DNA of 64,000 bases from Sulfitobacter dubius (lineage in GTDB: Bacteria; Pseudomonadota; Alphaproteobacteria; Rhodobacterales; Rhodobacteraceae). Numbering within the stretch: position 1 is the stretch's first letter; each line of letters starts with the position of its first letter. The stretch spans positions 1,583,240 through 1,647,239 of the forward strand of contig NZ_FOPG01000001.1 of NCBI RefSeq assembly GCF_900113435.1. The letters run 5' to 3'. Made by a program: the position numbers and the translations under genes. The notes below the pieces were generated by a model. It saw only the letters and a list, made by a program, of their open reading frames with translations. It was not told the DNA's origin and searched no databases. Positions 56,515 to 64,000 of this stretch are shown piece after piece.

Positions 56515-56763
56515 TCAGCCCCCGGTCATCGGGGGGAAGAAAGCCACCTCTCGCGCGCCTTGGAGCGGGGCGTCGAAATCGGTCAACTCCTGATCCACAG
56601 CCACGCGCAATGCGGAGAGATCAGAAAACGCCATCTCGTAGCGTTCCTCTCGGCCACGCAATTCTTCGACCAATTCGGCCACGGTCGCTGCGGTGCTCTC
56701 CACCCGTTCGCGGGGCAGGCCGATCCGTTCGCGGACCCATGCGAAATATAGAACGTCCATCAA
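56515..56763 (-). CDS. moaD: Molybdopterin synthase sulfur carrier subunit
   Basis: 82 residues of ubiquitin-like fold, ending in FFPPMTGG; the terminal Gly-Gly is the thiocarboxylation site. It begins MMDVLYFAWVRERIGLPRE. It overlaps pgsA by 4 bases and is followed by moaE, so cofactor genes are embedded in a uvrC-pgsA-moaD-moaE unit. Confidence 0.95.
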   Translation of the reverse strand: MMDVLYFAWVRERIGLPRERVESTAATVAELVEELRGREERYEMAFSDLSALRVAVDQELTDFDAPLQGAREVAFFPPMTGG

Positions 56764-57425
56764 CGTGGCTCCTTCAGATGCGGCAGCGCCTTGCGCAGAT
56801 AGTCAAAGCCGGTGATGGCGGTCAGCACGGCGGCGACCCACAACAGCGCCAGCCCCAACAGCCCGGCCCATTCCATCCCGGCGAGTTTCCAGCCCAGCCC
56901 CAGAGTATCTTCGACCTCGCCATCGAGGATCGCTTCGATCATCTGCTGGTCCATCCCGAAAACGCTCATCCCGAGGTAATGCTCGAATACGCCCTGAGAA
57001 AACAGCACGGCGATGGCGATCATCTGTAGCGTCGTTTTCCATTTGGCCAGTTGGGTGACCTTTAGCGTCCCCGCAACATCGCCCAGATATTCCCGCAAGC
57101 CCGAAACGAAGACTTCGCGAAACAGGATCAACGTAGCGGGCAGCACCAGCCACGGCGACCAACTGGAGAAGGCCACGATCACCATCAACGCGATCACGAC
57201 CATCGCCTTGTCGGCAATCGGGTCGAGCATGGCCCCGAGTTTCGTTTCCTGCGCCCACGCGCGGGCAAGGTAGCCGTCAAACCAATCCGTCACCGCCGCC
57301 CCGACAAAGAGCAGCAAGGCGAACCAGTCGGCATAGGGGCGCGTAAAATATAGAAACATGACCGCCACACCGGGCGCCGCGACCAGCCTGAGCAGGGTCA
57401 GGATATTGGGCAAATTCCATTTCAT
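56760..57425 (-). CDS. pgsA: CDP-diacylglycerol-glycerol-3-phosphate phosphatidyltransferase
   Basis: Membrane enzyme for phosphatidylglycerol synthesis, 221 residues with four to six helices. The CDP-alcohol phosphotransferase motif DG..AR.8G...D...D is complete: DGYLARAWAQETKLGAMLDP followed by IADK. The gap of 78 bases to uvrC contains a five-pair stem ACCGC/GCGGT, too weak to be called a terminator. Confidence 0.95.
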   Translation of the reverse strand: MKWNLPNILTLLRLVAAPGVAVMFLYFTRPYADWFALLLFVGAAVTDWFDGYLARAWAQETKLGAMLDPIADKAMVVIALMVIVAFSSWSPWLVLPATLILFREVFVSGLREYLGDVAGTLKVTQLAKWKTTLQMIAIAVLFSQGVFEHYLGMSVFGMDQQMIEAILDGEVEDTLGLGWKLAGMEWAGLLGLALLWVAAVLTAITGFDYLRKALPHLKEPR

Positions 57426-57503
57426 GACGTTATCCTACCTTGCGCCGTTCGCGGCTGAAAGGACGAAACCGCGCCAGCGGTCTGCCCTTCGGCGGGCGCG
57501 TCG

Positions 57504-59372
57504 CTAGCCCTTCTCATGGAAATATCCATAAATTGTCTCTGCCAGCGCATCCGACACGCCATCAACGGCCTTAAGGTCGCTGAGGTTCGCGCGGCCCACC
57601 GCCTTGGCCGAGCCGAAATGCGCCAAAAGCGCGCGTTTGCGCGCGGCCCCGACGCCCGGCACATCATCGAGCGGCGTGGCGCTGACCCCCTTGGCGCGTT
57701 TCGCGCGGTGAGTGCCGATGGCGAAACGGTGCGCCTCATCGCGCAAGCGCTGCACGAAATAAAGCACCGGATCATTGTGCCGCAGCGCCATCACCCGCTT
57801 GCCGACGCGGTGGAACTCTTCCTTGCCCGCGTCACGATCAATGCCTTTGGCGACGCCGACCATCGGAATGTCCTGCACCCCATGCTGCGCCATGATGGAG
57901 GCCACGGCGCTCACCTGCCCCGCGCCGCCGTCGATCAGCAGTAGGTCAGGCCAAAGCCCACGGCTGCGGTCTGGGTCTTCTTTGATGAGCCGTTTAAAAC
58001 GCCGGTGCAGCACCTCTTTCATCATGCCGAAGTCGTCACCCGGGGTCAGGTCGTCACCACGGATGTTGAACTTGCGGTATTGGTTTTTCATCATGCCCTC
58101 TGGGCCCGCGACAATCATCGCGCCCACCGCATTGGTGCCTTGGATGTGCGAGTTGTCGTAAACCTCGATCCGATCGGGCGGTTTTGGCAAATCAAAGGCA
58201 TCGGCCAGCCCCTGTAGCAGCTTGGTCTGGGTCGCCGTTTCGGCCATCTTGCGGGCAAGGCTTTCGCGGGCGTTGCGCAGCGCGCCGTCAACCAGCTCGG
58301 CCTTCTCCCCTCGCTGCGGCACCAACAGTTCCACCTTGCGACCGATCTTGCCACTCAGCGCTTCGGCCATCAGATCGGGGTTTTCGATCTCATTGCTAAG
58401 GATCAACTGCCGCGGCGGCTCGCGGGTGTCGTAGAACTGGCCGATGAAAGCCTCCAGCACCTCGGCGGCGTCCACATCGGCCCCGACGCGGGGGTAGTAA
58501 TCCCGGTTGCCCCAGTTCTGGTTGGCGCGAATGAAGAAGACCTGTACGCAGGCCTGTCCGCCTTCCATATGCAGCGCAATGATGTCGGCCTCATTCACCC
58601 CTTGCGGGTTGATGCCTTGGGCCGTCTGAACCTGCGTCAACGCCTTGATCCGGTCGCGCAGGGCCGCGGCGCGTTCAAACTCCATCGCCTCAGACGCTTC
58701 GGCCATATCCTGCGCCAGACGGCCCTGAATCTCGGTTGATTTCCCACTGAGGAACCGCTCTGCATCCCGCACGGTCTGGCGATACTCTTCGGCTGAGATT
58801 TTACCGACGCAAGGAGCAGAGCAGCGTTTGATCTGGTGCTGCAAACAGGGCCGCGTGCGGCTGTCGAACATCGAGTTGGAGCAATCACGCAAGAGAAAGA
58901 CCCGCTGCAACTGGTTCAGCGTGCGGTTCACCGCGCCCGCGCTGGCGAAGGGGCCATAATAGCTGCCCTTTTCCTTCTTCGCGCCGCGGTGTTTCTTGAT
59001 CTGCGGGTAGTCGTGATCGGCGGTGACAAGAATATTGGGAAAGCTCTTGTCGTCGCGCAGCAGCACGTTGAACTTAGGCTTGAGCTGTTTAATCAGGTTT
59101 TGCTCAAGAAGCAGCGCCTCGGTTTCCGTTTTTGTGGTCAGAAACATCATCGAAGCGGTATTGGCGATCATCCGCGAGATGCGCCCCGAATGCCCCGTCG
59201 GCCGCGCATAGGATGACACCCGCGCCCGCAGGTTCCGCGCCTTGCCGACATAGAGCACACGGCTTTCCGCGTCGAGCATCCGGTAGACGCCCGGCGACGA
59301 ATCGAGCGACTTCAGATAGGCCTGAATCACCTTGCGGCCTTGCGGCGGAGGGCTGTCGTTTGGCGTGGTCAT
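57504..59372 (-). CDS. uvrC: Excinuclease ABC subunit C
   Basis: Nuclease of nucleotide excision repair making both incisions. 622 residues: GIY-YIG domain ([20 protein letters not shown] at about 28-47), Cys-rich stretch [16 protein letters not shown] motif near 200-235, RNase H-like catalytic domain ([30 protein letters not shown]) and C-terminal helix-hairpin-helix ([15 protein letters not shown]). ATG 59372 is one base after the stop of a small upstream ORF and has no strong ribosome site of its own. Confidence 0.97.
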   Translation of the reverse strand: MTTPNDSPPPQGRKVIQAYLKSLDSSPGVYRMLDAESRVLYVGKARNLRARVSSYARPTGHSGRISRMIANTASMMFLTTKTETEALLLEQNLIKQLKPKFNVLLRDDKSFPNILVTADHDYPQIKKHRGAKKEKGSYYGPFASAGAVNRTLNQLQRVFLLRDCSNSMFDSRTRPCLQHQIKRCSAPCVGKISAEEYRQTVRDAERFLSGKSTEIQGRLAQDMAEASEAMEFERAAALRDRIKALTQVQTAQGINPQGVNEADIIALHMEGGQACVQVFFIRANQNWGNRDYYPRVGADVDAAEVLEAFIGQFYDTREPPRQLILSNEIENPDLMAEALSGKIGRKVELLVPQRGEKAELVDGALRNARESLARKMAETATQTKLLQGLADAFDLPKPPDRIEVYDNSHIQGTNAVGAMIVAGPEGMMKNQYRKFNIRGDDLTPGDDFGMMKEVLHRRFKRLIKEDPDRSRGLWPDLLLIDGGAGQVSAVASIMAQHGVQDIPMVGVAKGIDRDAGKEEFHRVGKRVMALRHNDPVLYFVQRLRDEAHRFAIGTHRAKRAKGVSATPLDDVPGVGAARKRALLAHFGSAKAVGRANLSDLKAVDGVSDALAETIYGYFHEKG

Positions 59373-59373
59373 C

Positions 59374-59574
59374 TCAGGCGCTGATTCTCGTGTTTTGCTG
59401 CAATAGGACGGAAATGGGGGCAAGCTTTAACATGTCCACCAAACATGTGGATAAGTCTGACGATAACTTCTGGGCATCTAGGAATTTCCGTTGTTTTTGA
59501 CTGGCTTCTCTGATTTGCCCATTTTTTAAGCACGTCAATAATTCGTTGTTATTGCTGTATTTTTTATCTCGCAT
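59374..59574 (-). CDS. Possible 66-residue leader ORF upstream of uvrC
   Basis: From ATG 59574 (AGAGG eight bases before it) to TGA at 59374-59376, ending one base before the uvrC ATG (TGA-G-ATG). The product starts [20 protein letters not shown] and is rich in Lys, Asn, Gln and Ser, unlike its GC-rich neighbours. It could be a real small protein, a translated leader that couples to uvrC, or chance. No family recognised. An in-frame extension to 59691 would overlap the SDR gene. Confidence 0.35.
   Translation of the reverse strand: MRDKKYSNNNELLTCLKNGQIREASQKQRKFLDAQKLSSDLSTCLVDMLKLAPISVLLQQNTRISA
59446..59454 (-). promoter_or_regulatory. Perfect DnaA-box match
   Basis: TTATCCACA on the minus strand, inside an AT-rich segment between the SDR gene and uvrC, flanked by an ACATG/CATGT dyad. 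I see only this one box, so it is a candidate DnaA-binding site rather than an origin. Confidence 0.4.
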
Positions 59575-59657
59575 GAAACAAGCCTCTGAAAACAAAGAGG
59601 TTTCGGTAACAGTTTGGTGACAGACGTTAAGAACGTGCAAAACTTCCTGCATTGCGC

Positions 59658-60437
59658 TTACGTCAAGGGACCTTTGGGGCTTGTATTCCACTGCAAATGT
59701 TCCCCTCCGTCGGTGCAGATCAGCTGTCCTGTCACCCCCGATGAATCGATGAAATAGCCGAGTGCCGCTGTGATATCCTCAGGGTTTGAACCACGGGCTA
59801 GAACCGTGTTGCGGCGCTGTGCGGCGAAGTCGTCGGTGCTTTGGGCACTGCCCTTCAGCGTCGGGCCGGGGCCGATGCCGTTAACCCTGATCGCCGGGGC
59901 CAAAGCCTGCGCTGTGCTGCGCGTCATGGCCCAAAGCCCCATCTTGGCGATCGTGTAGGTCGTGAACTCTGGCGTGAGGTTCCGCACCCGCTGGTCAAGC
60001 ATATTGACGATCAGCCCGGCGGCGCGGGGCTCTCCGTTTTGGTCTTTTTCGGGCTTTAACCCCTGCCCCGCCATCGCTTGTGTCAACACGAATGGCGCAC
60101 GGAGGTTGCTGCCCATATGCCGGTCCCAGCTTTCGCGGGTGGCGCTGGTGATATCGTCATATTCGAAAATCGAAGCGTTGTTTACAAGGCAGGTAATCGG
60201 CCCGCCGAGCGCCTCGGCCGCGCGAGGCAAAAGCGTTTCCGTAGCGGCGTCTTCCAGCAGGTCGGCTTGCAAAGTCACAGCACAGCGCCCCATGGCTGTG
60301 ATCCCCGCGGCCGTGGCATCGGCCCCATCTTGCGAGGTGGCATAATGTACCGCCACGTCAAAGCCCCGCTGCCCAAGATACAGCGCCATGGCACGGCCCA
60401 GACGCTGCCCGGCCCCGGTCACCAATGCCCGCCGCAT
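59658..60437 (-). CDS. Short-chain dehydrogenase, pteridine-reductase-like
   Basis: 259 residues of classical SDR fold. The cofactor loop TGAGQRLGRAMALYL with Arg at its end suggests NADPH. LVNNASIFEYDD, and TTYTIAKMGLWAMTRSTAQ with Tyr and Lys of the active site, match pteridine reductase (PTR1) and FolM dihydromonapterin reductase better than FabG. Tetrahydropterin reduction is therefore likely but inferred. It precedes the AT-rich segment and uvrC on the same strand. Confidence 0.8.
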   Translation of the reverse strand: MRRALVTGAGQRLGRAMALYLGQRGFDVAVHYATSQDGADATAAGITAMGRCAVTLQADLLEDAATETLLPRAAEALGGPITCLVNNASIFEYDDITSATRESWDRHMGSNLRAPFVLTQAMAGQGLKPEKDQNGEPRAAGLIVNMLDQRVRNLTPEFTTYTIAKMGLWAMTRSTAQALAPAIRVNGIGPGPTLKGSAQSTDDFAAQRRNTVLARGSNPEDITAALGYFIDSSGVTGQLICTDGGEHLQWNTSPKGPLT

Positions 60438-60449
60438 CTGCCGCCCTCC

Positions 60450-61409
60450 TCAGATCAGGATGATTAACAAATAAAGCCCGTAAAGCGCGCTGAGCGCCAC
60501 ACCCCAAAGCCGCGTGATATCCCGCCCCAGATAGACGAAGGGGATCAGCAACAGCGACGCGCCCAGCATCACCCAAAGGTCGATCCGCAAGAAGGCTTCG
60601 TCGACCTCAATCGGGCCAACAAGACTTGCGATGCCGATGATCGCAAGAAGGTTAAACATGTTCGAACCGATGACGTTGCCAAGCGCCACATCCGCCTGAC
60701 GGCGCAGCGCTGCCATCACGGTGGTCGCCAATTCCGGCAGCGATGTGCCCACGGCCACAAGCGTCAGGCCAATCACTGTGTCACTCACCCCATAGGTCTG
60801 GGCGATGATCGTGGCGTTATCCACCAGAAGGCTTGCGCCCAAGGGCAAGCCGATCAGGCCAAGGATCAGGAACAGCGCAATCTGCCAACCGGCCATACTG
60901 GGGTCCGCGCCTTCGGGCTCTTCATCATCATCCGCCGCACCGGCCCGGCAGGCATGACGGTGATCCTTGGCGTCGCCAAAGGCGTCATAGAGCATATAGG
61001 CCAGCCCAGCGAGCAAGATGAGCCCCGCGATCCAGTCAAAAACCCCGCGGAAAGCCAATGCAATGAACAAGACTGACGCAGCGATCATCTGATTGTAGGT
61101 CTTGCGCGTGCTGCATTCCGAGGTGTGCATGGTCGCCAGCAAGGCCGGAATGCCCAATACCATCAGGATGTTCGCCGTGTTCGACCCGACGACATTCCCA
61201 AGCGCCAAACCCGGCGCGTTGTCCAAGATCGCCTTGACCGAGATCAGCAGTTCAGGCGCAGAGGTGCCAAAGGCCACGATCGTCAGACTGACGATCAGCG
61301 CGGGCACCCCAAGGCGCAGCGACAGGTTCACCGCCCCTTTGACCAGAGCATCCCCCGCGAACAGCAGGATTACGAGGCCAAGCCCCGAAAGTAGCCACGG
61401 CATCAGCAT
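60450..61409 (-). CDS. Calcium/sodium antiporter (CaCA family, YrbG-like)
   Basis: 319 residues, about ten membrane helices in two inverted halves. Each half has the alpha-repeat: AFGTSAPELLISV...GNVVGSNTANI and AVGTSLPELATTVMAAL...GNVIGSNMFNL. An acidic cytoplasmic loop (ADDDEEPEGAD) lies between. The start is ATG 61409, which overlaps the TGA of the zinc-ribbon gene by one base; a TTG at 61412 is also in frame. The substrate is probably Ca2+ or Na+, by homology. Confidence 0.92.
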   Translation of the reverse strand: MLMPWLLSGLGLVILLFAGDALVKGAVNLSLRLGVPALIVSLTIVAFGTSAPELLISVKAILDNAPGLALGNVVGSNTANILMVLGIPALLATMHTSECSTRKTYNQMIAASVLFIALAFRGVFDWIAGLILLAGLAYMLYDAFGDAKDHRHACRAGAADDDEEPEGADPSMAGWQIALFLILGLIGLPLGASLLVDNATIIAQTYGVSDTVIGLTLVAVGTSLPELATTVMAALRRQADVALGNVIGSNMFNLLAIIGIASLVGPIEVDEAFLRIDLWVMLGASLLLIPFVYLGRDITRLWGVALSALYGLYLLIILI

Positions 61410-61573
61410 CAACGCCCTCCCTTACAGGCACAATCGCCTTTGCCAATACGGTAACGTCCGCAGTCACGGCATTTGGTCCGGGCCAGGCGTTTGCCTCCCA
61501 GCCAATGCATTTTTCCAAACCAAGCCAAAAGGCCCATGGCCACCAGAAAGAGCAGAACGATCTTAAAAACCAT
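61409..61573 (-). CDS. Membrane-anchored zinc-ribbon microprotein
   Basis: 54 residues: a membrane helix (VFKIVLLFLVAMGLLAWFG), a basic linker (GGKRLARTK) and a Cys cluster CRDCGRYRIGKGDCACKGGR in which four Cys (CxxC...CxC) could hold a zinc ion. It is positioned as the first gene of the antiporter unit, with a TGATG overlap. Codon use and the coupling argue that it is real. Function unknown. Confidence 0.75.
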   Translation of the reverse strand: MVFKIVLLFLVAMGLLAWFGKMHWLGGKRLARTKCRDCGRYRIGKGDCACKGGR

Positions 61574-61576
61574 GCG

Positions 61577-62383
61577 CTAGAGACCAAAACGCGCGAAGGC
61601 CGCGCGTTCCTCTATGCCCTGCACCGCGTCCTGCACCATCTGCACGCCAAAGCGTGACAGCAGCCCGCGTTTCACGCCGTAGCGGCGCAGTTTCACCTTC
61701 TCGCCAAAGCGCTCTTTCAGCAGCGGTTTCAGATGGCCGATACCGTCGATCAAGCCCAACTCGGCGGCGCGTTTCGCCAGCCAGATTTCCCCGGTGAAGA
61801 GGTTCTGCCCCTCGGGCAGCTTGCCCGCCCGGCGGGTCTTTACGTGATCGATAAAGTTCTCATGAATGTCTTCGAGCAGCGTTTTCAGCCGCGCGACATC
61901 TTCGGGGTTTTCCGGGCGGAAGGGATCGAGCATCGATTTGCTCTGCCCTGCCGTATAGACCCGCCGCTCAACCCCATGCTCACGGATGAACTCATGCACC
62001 CCGAAAGAGGCGGAAATCACCCCGATGGAGCCCACGACCGAGCTTGGGTCCGCATAAATCTCATCCGCCGCAGCCGCCAGCCAGTAACCACCCGAGGCGG
62101 CGACGTCTTCGACAAAAGCGATGACGGGGATATTCTTTTCCTCAGACAGCCGCCGAATACGCGCGCCGATCAACGACGATTGCACCGGGCTGCCACCGGG
62201 AGAGTTAATCTCCAAGGCGACAGCGGCAGGCTTGCCCTTGGCAAAAGCCTTTTCGATGACCGGAGCCATGGTGGCATCGTTCAACACCGCGCGGCCCTGC
62301 GAGCCGATCATACCGGAAAGCCGGATCACTGAAACGCTGGGCGGGGATTTAAGGAAGGGCAGCCTAATTCTCATTCTTCTCAT
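61577..62383 (-). CDS. S49 family peptidase (SppA/SohB-like)
   Basis: 268 residues from ATG 62383; another ATG at 62374 is in frame. The core has LEINSPGGSPVQSSLIGARI, FVEDVAASGGYWLAAAADEIYA with the nucleophile Ser, and AGQSKSMLDPFRP with the general-base Lys, an intact Ser-Lys dyad. There is one short SppA unit, no doubled domain. The N-terminus is basic and weakly hydrophobic, so export or membrane attachment is uncertain. It likely cleaves signal peptides or membrane protein fragments. Confidence 0.9.
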   Translation of the reverse strand: MRRMRIRLPFLKSPPSVSVIRLSGMIGSQGRAVLNDATMAPVIEKAFAKGKPAAVALEINSPGGSPVQSSLIGARIRRLSEEKNIPVIAFVEDVAASGGYWLAAAADEIYADPSSVVGSIGVISASFGVHEFIREHGVERRVYTAGQSKSMLDPFRPENPEDVARLKTLLEDIHENFIDHVKTRRAGKLPEGQNLFTGEIWLAKRAAELGLIDGIGHLKPLLKERFGEKVKLRRYGVKRGLLSRFGVQMVQDAVQGIEERAAFARFGL

Positions 62384-62434
62384 GTAGAACGCCCACCCCG
62401 TGCAAACAAGGCGGGCGTCCAAGTTTCGCAGCCC

Positions 62435-63196
62435 TCAGGCCCGCAGACGCCAGCCGGTGCGGAAAATCCACCAGATCACGCCGAGGCAAAGCGCCGTGAA
62501 CAGCGCGATTGCCGCAAGGCTGGTCAGGATCGGCACATCGGCAGAGCCGAAAAATGCCCAACGAAAGCCTGAGATCAGATAGACCACCGGGTTGAAGTGC
62601 GAGATCACCTGCCAAACCGGCGGCAGCATCGAGATCGAGTAGAAAGACCCGCCAAGAAAGACCAGCGGCGTGACGATCAACAGCGGCACAAGTTGCAACT
62701 GCTCAAAATTCCCCGCCCAGATGCCGATGATAAAGCCCATCAGCGCGAAGCTGATACAGGTCAAGATGAGGAAAGCGACCATGGCGATGGGGTGCTGGAT
62801 CGTGATGTCGACAAAGAAAAACGCCGTAATCAGTATGATCGTACCGATGAACAGCGCCTTGGTGGCCGCCGCACCGACATATCCGATGACGATCTCGAAA
62901 AAGTTGATCGGGGCCGAGAGCAATTCATAGACCGTGCCGATAAATTTCGGGAAATAGATGCCGAAAGAGGCGTTGGAGATCGACTGCGTGATGACGCTGA
63001 GCATGATCAGCCCCGGCACGATAAAGGCGCCATAGCTCACGCCCTCGACCTCTTCGATACGGCTGCCGATGGCTGCGCCAAAGACGACGAAGTAGAGCGA
63101 GGTCGACAGCACCGGCGAGATGATGCTTTGCGTGATGGTGCGAAAGAAACGCGCCATTTCAAAGGCGTAGATGGCTTTGATCGCGGTCCAGTTCAT
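62435..63196 (-). CDS. ABC-2 type transporter permease
   Basis: 253 residues with six membrane helices, the ABC-2 permease signature near [17 protein letters not shown], and an N-terminal [19 protein letters not shown] typical of the NodJ/YadH group. It overlaps the ATPase gene by 4 bases. Together they form an exporter of unknown substrate (lipid, polysaccharide or drug). Confidence 0.93.
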   Translation of the reverse strand: MNWTAIKAIYAFEMARFFRTITQSIISPVLSTSLYFVVFGAAIGSRIEEVEGVSYGAFIVPGLIMLSVITQSISNASFGIYFPKFIGTVYELLSAPINFFEIVIGYVGAAATKALFIGTIILITAFFFVDITIQHPIAMVAFLILTCISFALMGFIIGIWAGNFEQLQLVPLLIVTPLVFLGGSFYSISMLPPVWQVISHFNPVVYLISGFRWAFFGSADVPILTSLAAIALFTALCLGVIWWIFRTGWRLRA

Positions 63197-64000
63197 GCCG
63201 CATCCTCCTTGAGCAGATCGACAAAGATATCTTCCAGACTGCTTTGCCGTGTCGCCACGTCTTGCAGCACCAGACCGCTTTCCGCGACTTTCGAGAGCAG
63301 CTTGGTGATGCCGGTCCGCTCGGCATTGGTGTCATAGGTATAGATCAGGGACCGCCCATCGGCGGACAACTCCACATCGGGCGACTGCAGCGCCAGTGGG
63401 ACTTCGGTGATCGGCTCGGTAAGCTGCACTTCGAGTTGTTTTTTGCCCATCCGCGCCATCAGCGCGTCTTTCTCTTCAACCAGCAGCAATTCGCCCTTGG
63501 CGATGACGCCGATCCGGTCCGCGATGGCCTCGGCCTCTTCGATGTAATGGGTGGTCAGGATGATCGTCACGCCCGAGGCTTTTAGCCCCGCGACGATCTC
63601 CCACATGTCCTTGCGCAGTTCCACGTCGACGCCCGCGGTGGGCTCATCAAGGAACAGCACCTTCGGGTCATGCGACAGCGCCTTGGCGATCAGCACCCGG
63701 CGCTTCATCCCGCCCGAAAGCTCACGGATCTGGCTGTCTTTCTTATCCCAGAGCGAAAGTTGACGCAGGATTTTCTCCAGCACCGCCTCATCCGCCGGCC
63801 GGCCAAACAGCCCACGCGAGAAGCGCACGGTGTTGAGCACCCGTTCAAAGGGCTCCAGATTGATCTCCTGCGGGACCAGTCCGATCATCGAACGTGCCGC
63901 GCGAAAATCGTCCTTAATGTCATGGCCGCCCACGGTCACCTTGCCGCTGGTCGCGGTGGTGATGCCACAGATGGTCGAGATCAGCGTCGTCTTGCCCGCC
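63193..64000 (-). CDS. ABC transporter ATP-binding protein, 5'-truncated
   Basis: The frame runs open to the window edge, so the N-terminus is missing. The first visible residues AGKTTLIS are the end of the Walker A loop. Then come the Q-loop ([14 protein letters not shown]), the signature [19 protein letters not shown], Walker [17 protein letters not shown], and the H-loop [14 protein letters not shown]. The C-terminal ~90 residues form the extension of YadG/NodI-like ATPases. It partners the permease at 62435. Confidence 0.95.
   Translation of the reverse strand, partial: AGKTTLISTICGITTATSGKVTVGGHDIKDDFRAARSMIGLVPQEINLEPFERVLNTVRFSRGLFGRPADEAVLEKILRQLSLWDKKDSQIRELSGGMKRRVLIAKALSHDPKVLFLDEPTAGVDVELRKDMWEIVAGLKASGVTIILTTHYIEEAEAIADRIGVIAKGELLLVEEKDALMARMGKKQLEVQLTEPITEVPLALQSPDVELSADGRSLIYTYDTNAERTGITKLLSKVAESGLVLQDVATRQSSLEDIFVDLLKEDAA

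Noticed and set aside
59374..59657. A chromosomal or plasmid origin, or an SOS box for uvrC
   Set aside because: Only one DnaA box and no iterons were found, and no GTTC-N7-GTTC alphaproteobacterial LexA site is present.

Overview
The window is a GC-rich (about 60% by eye) piece of chromosome from an alphaproteobacterium, most likely a marine Rhodobacteraceae (Roseobacter-type). The signs are: an F1 ATP synthase operon (atpHAGDC) without the Fo genes, an H-type lectin gene beside it, a bacterial aa3 oxidase subunit IV microprotein, a DUF2125 protein, a fused MobB-MoeA, ETF-ubiquinone oxidoreductase, phaAB, and a tyrC-hisC pair. Genus cannot be fixed from sequence alone. I see no insertion sequences, prophage, CRISPR array, rRNA or tRNA. 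Gene density is high, with many 1- or 4-base overlaps.

Layout. 1-6.4 kb: 3' part of prs, an H-type lectin, then atpHAGDC on the minus strand. 6.6-15.4 kb: a methyltransferase, gloB, clpA coupled to an M23 peptidase, a MotA/MotB-like inner-membrane pair with a very long coiled coil, and chaC. 15.4-21.8 kb: DUF2125, an extensin-like peptidase, tyrC-hisC, rpsD with its own promoter and structured leader, tag, and an EAL phosphodiesterase. 21.9-31.6 kb: phaAB, YdcH, trmN6-DUF2007, ispB, ispE, a TPR protein, ETF-QO and greA. 31.6-45.8 kb: a membrane coiled-coil protein, the molybdenum cofactor genes moeA/mobA/fdhD, azlCD, a lipoprotein, COX IV, an MBL hydrolase with an acyl-CoA dehydrogenase, sua5, yqgE, a DsbD-like domain protein, moaB, a LysE exporter and an unusual uracil-DNA glycosylase. 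45.9-53.3 kb: pyrB, a tail-anchored protein, a microprotein, a dihydroorotase homologue that has lost its metal ligands, plsY, gshA, rsmE and ubiA. 53.4-64 kb: a BON/OmpA protein with a coiled-coil partner, a glyoxalase-like protein, moaED-pgsA-uvrC, an SDR, a CaCA antiporter coupled to a zinc-ribbon microprotein, an S49 protease and a truncated ABC-2 exporter.

Functionally this is core metabolism and envelope maintenance. It holds two groups of molybdenum cofactor genes (moeA-mobA-fdhD; moaB, moaD, moaE), isoprenoid and quinone synthesis (ispE, ispB, ubiA), glutathione metabolism (gshA, gloB, a gloA-like gene, chaC), pyrimidine synthesis and phospholipid synthesis (plsY, pgsA).

Nothing here is an obvious new defence or mobile system. 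The points most worth following are the pseudo-dihydroorotase paired with pyrB, the motor-like ExbB/OmpA pair, the uracil-DNA glycosylase without Fe-S ligands, the rpsD leader, and the AT-rich segment upstream of uvrC with a small ORF and a DnaA-box match.
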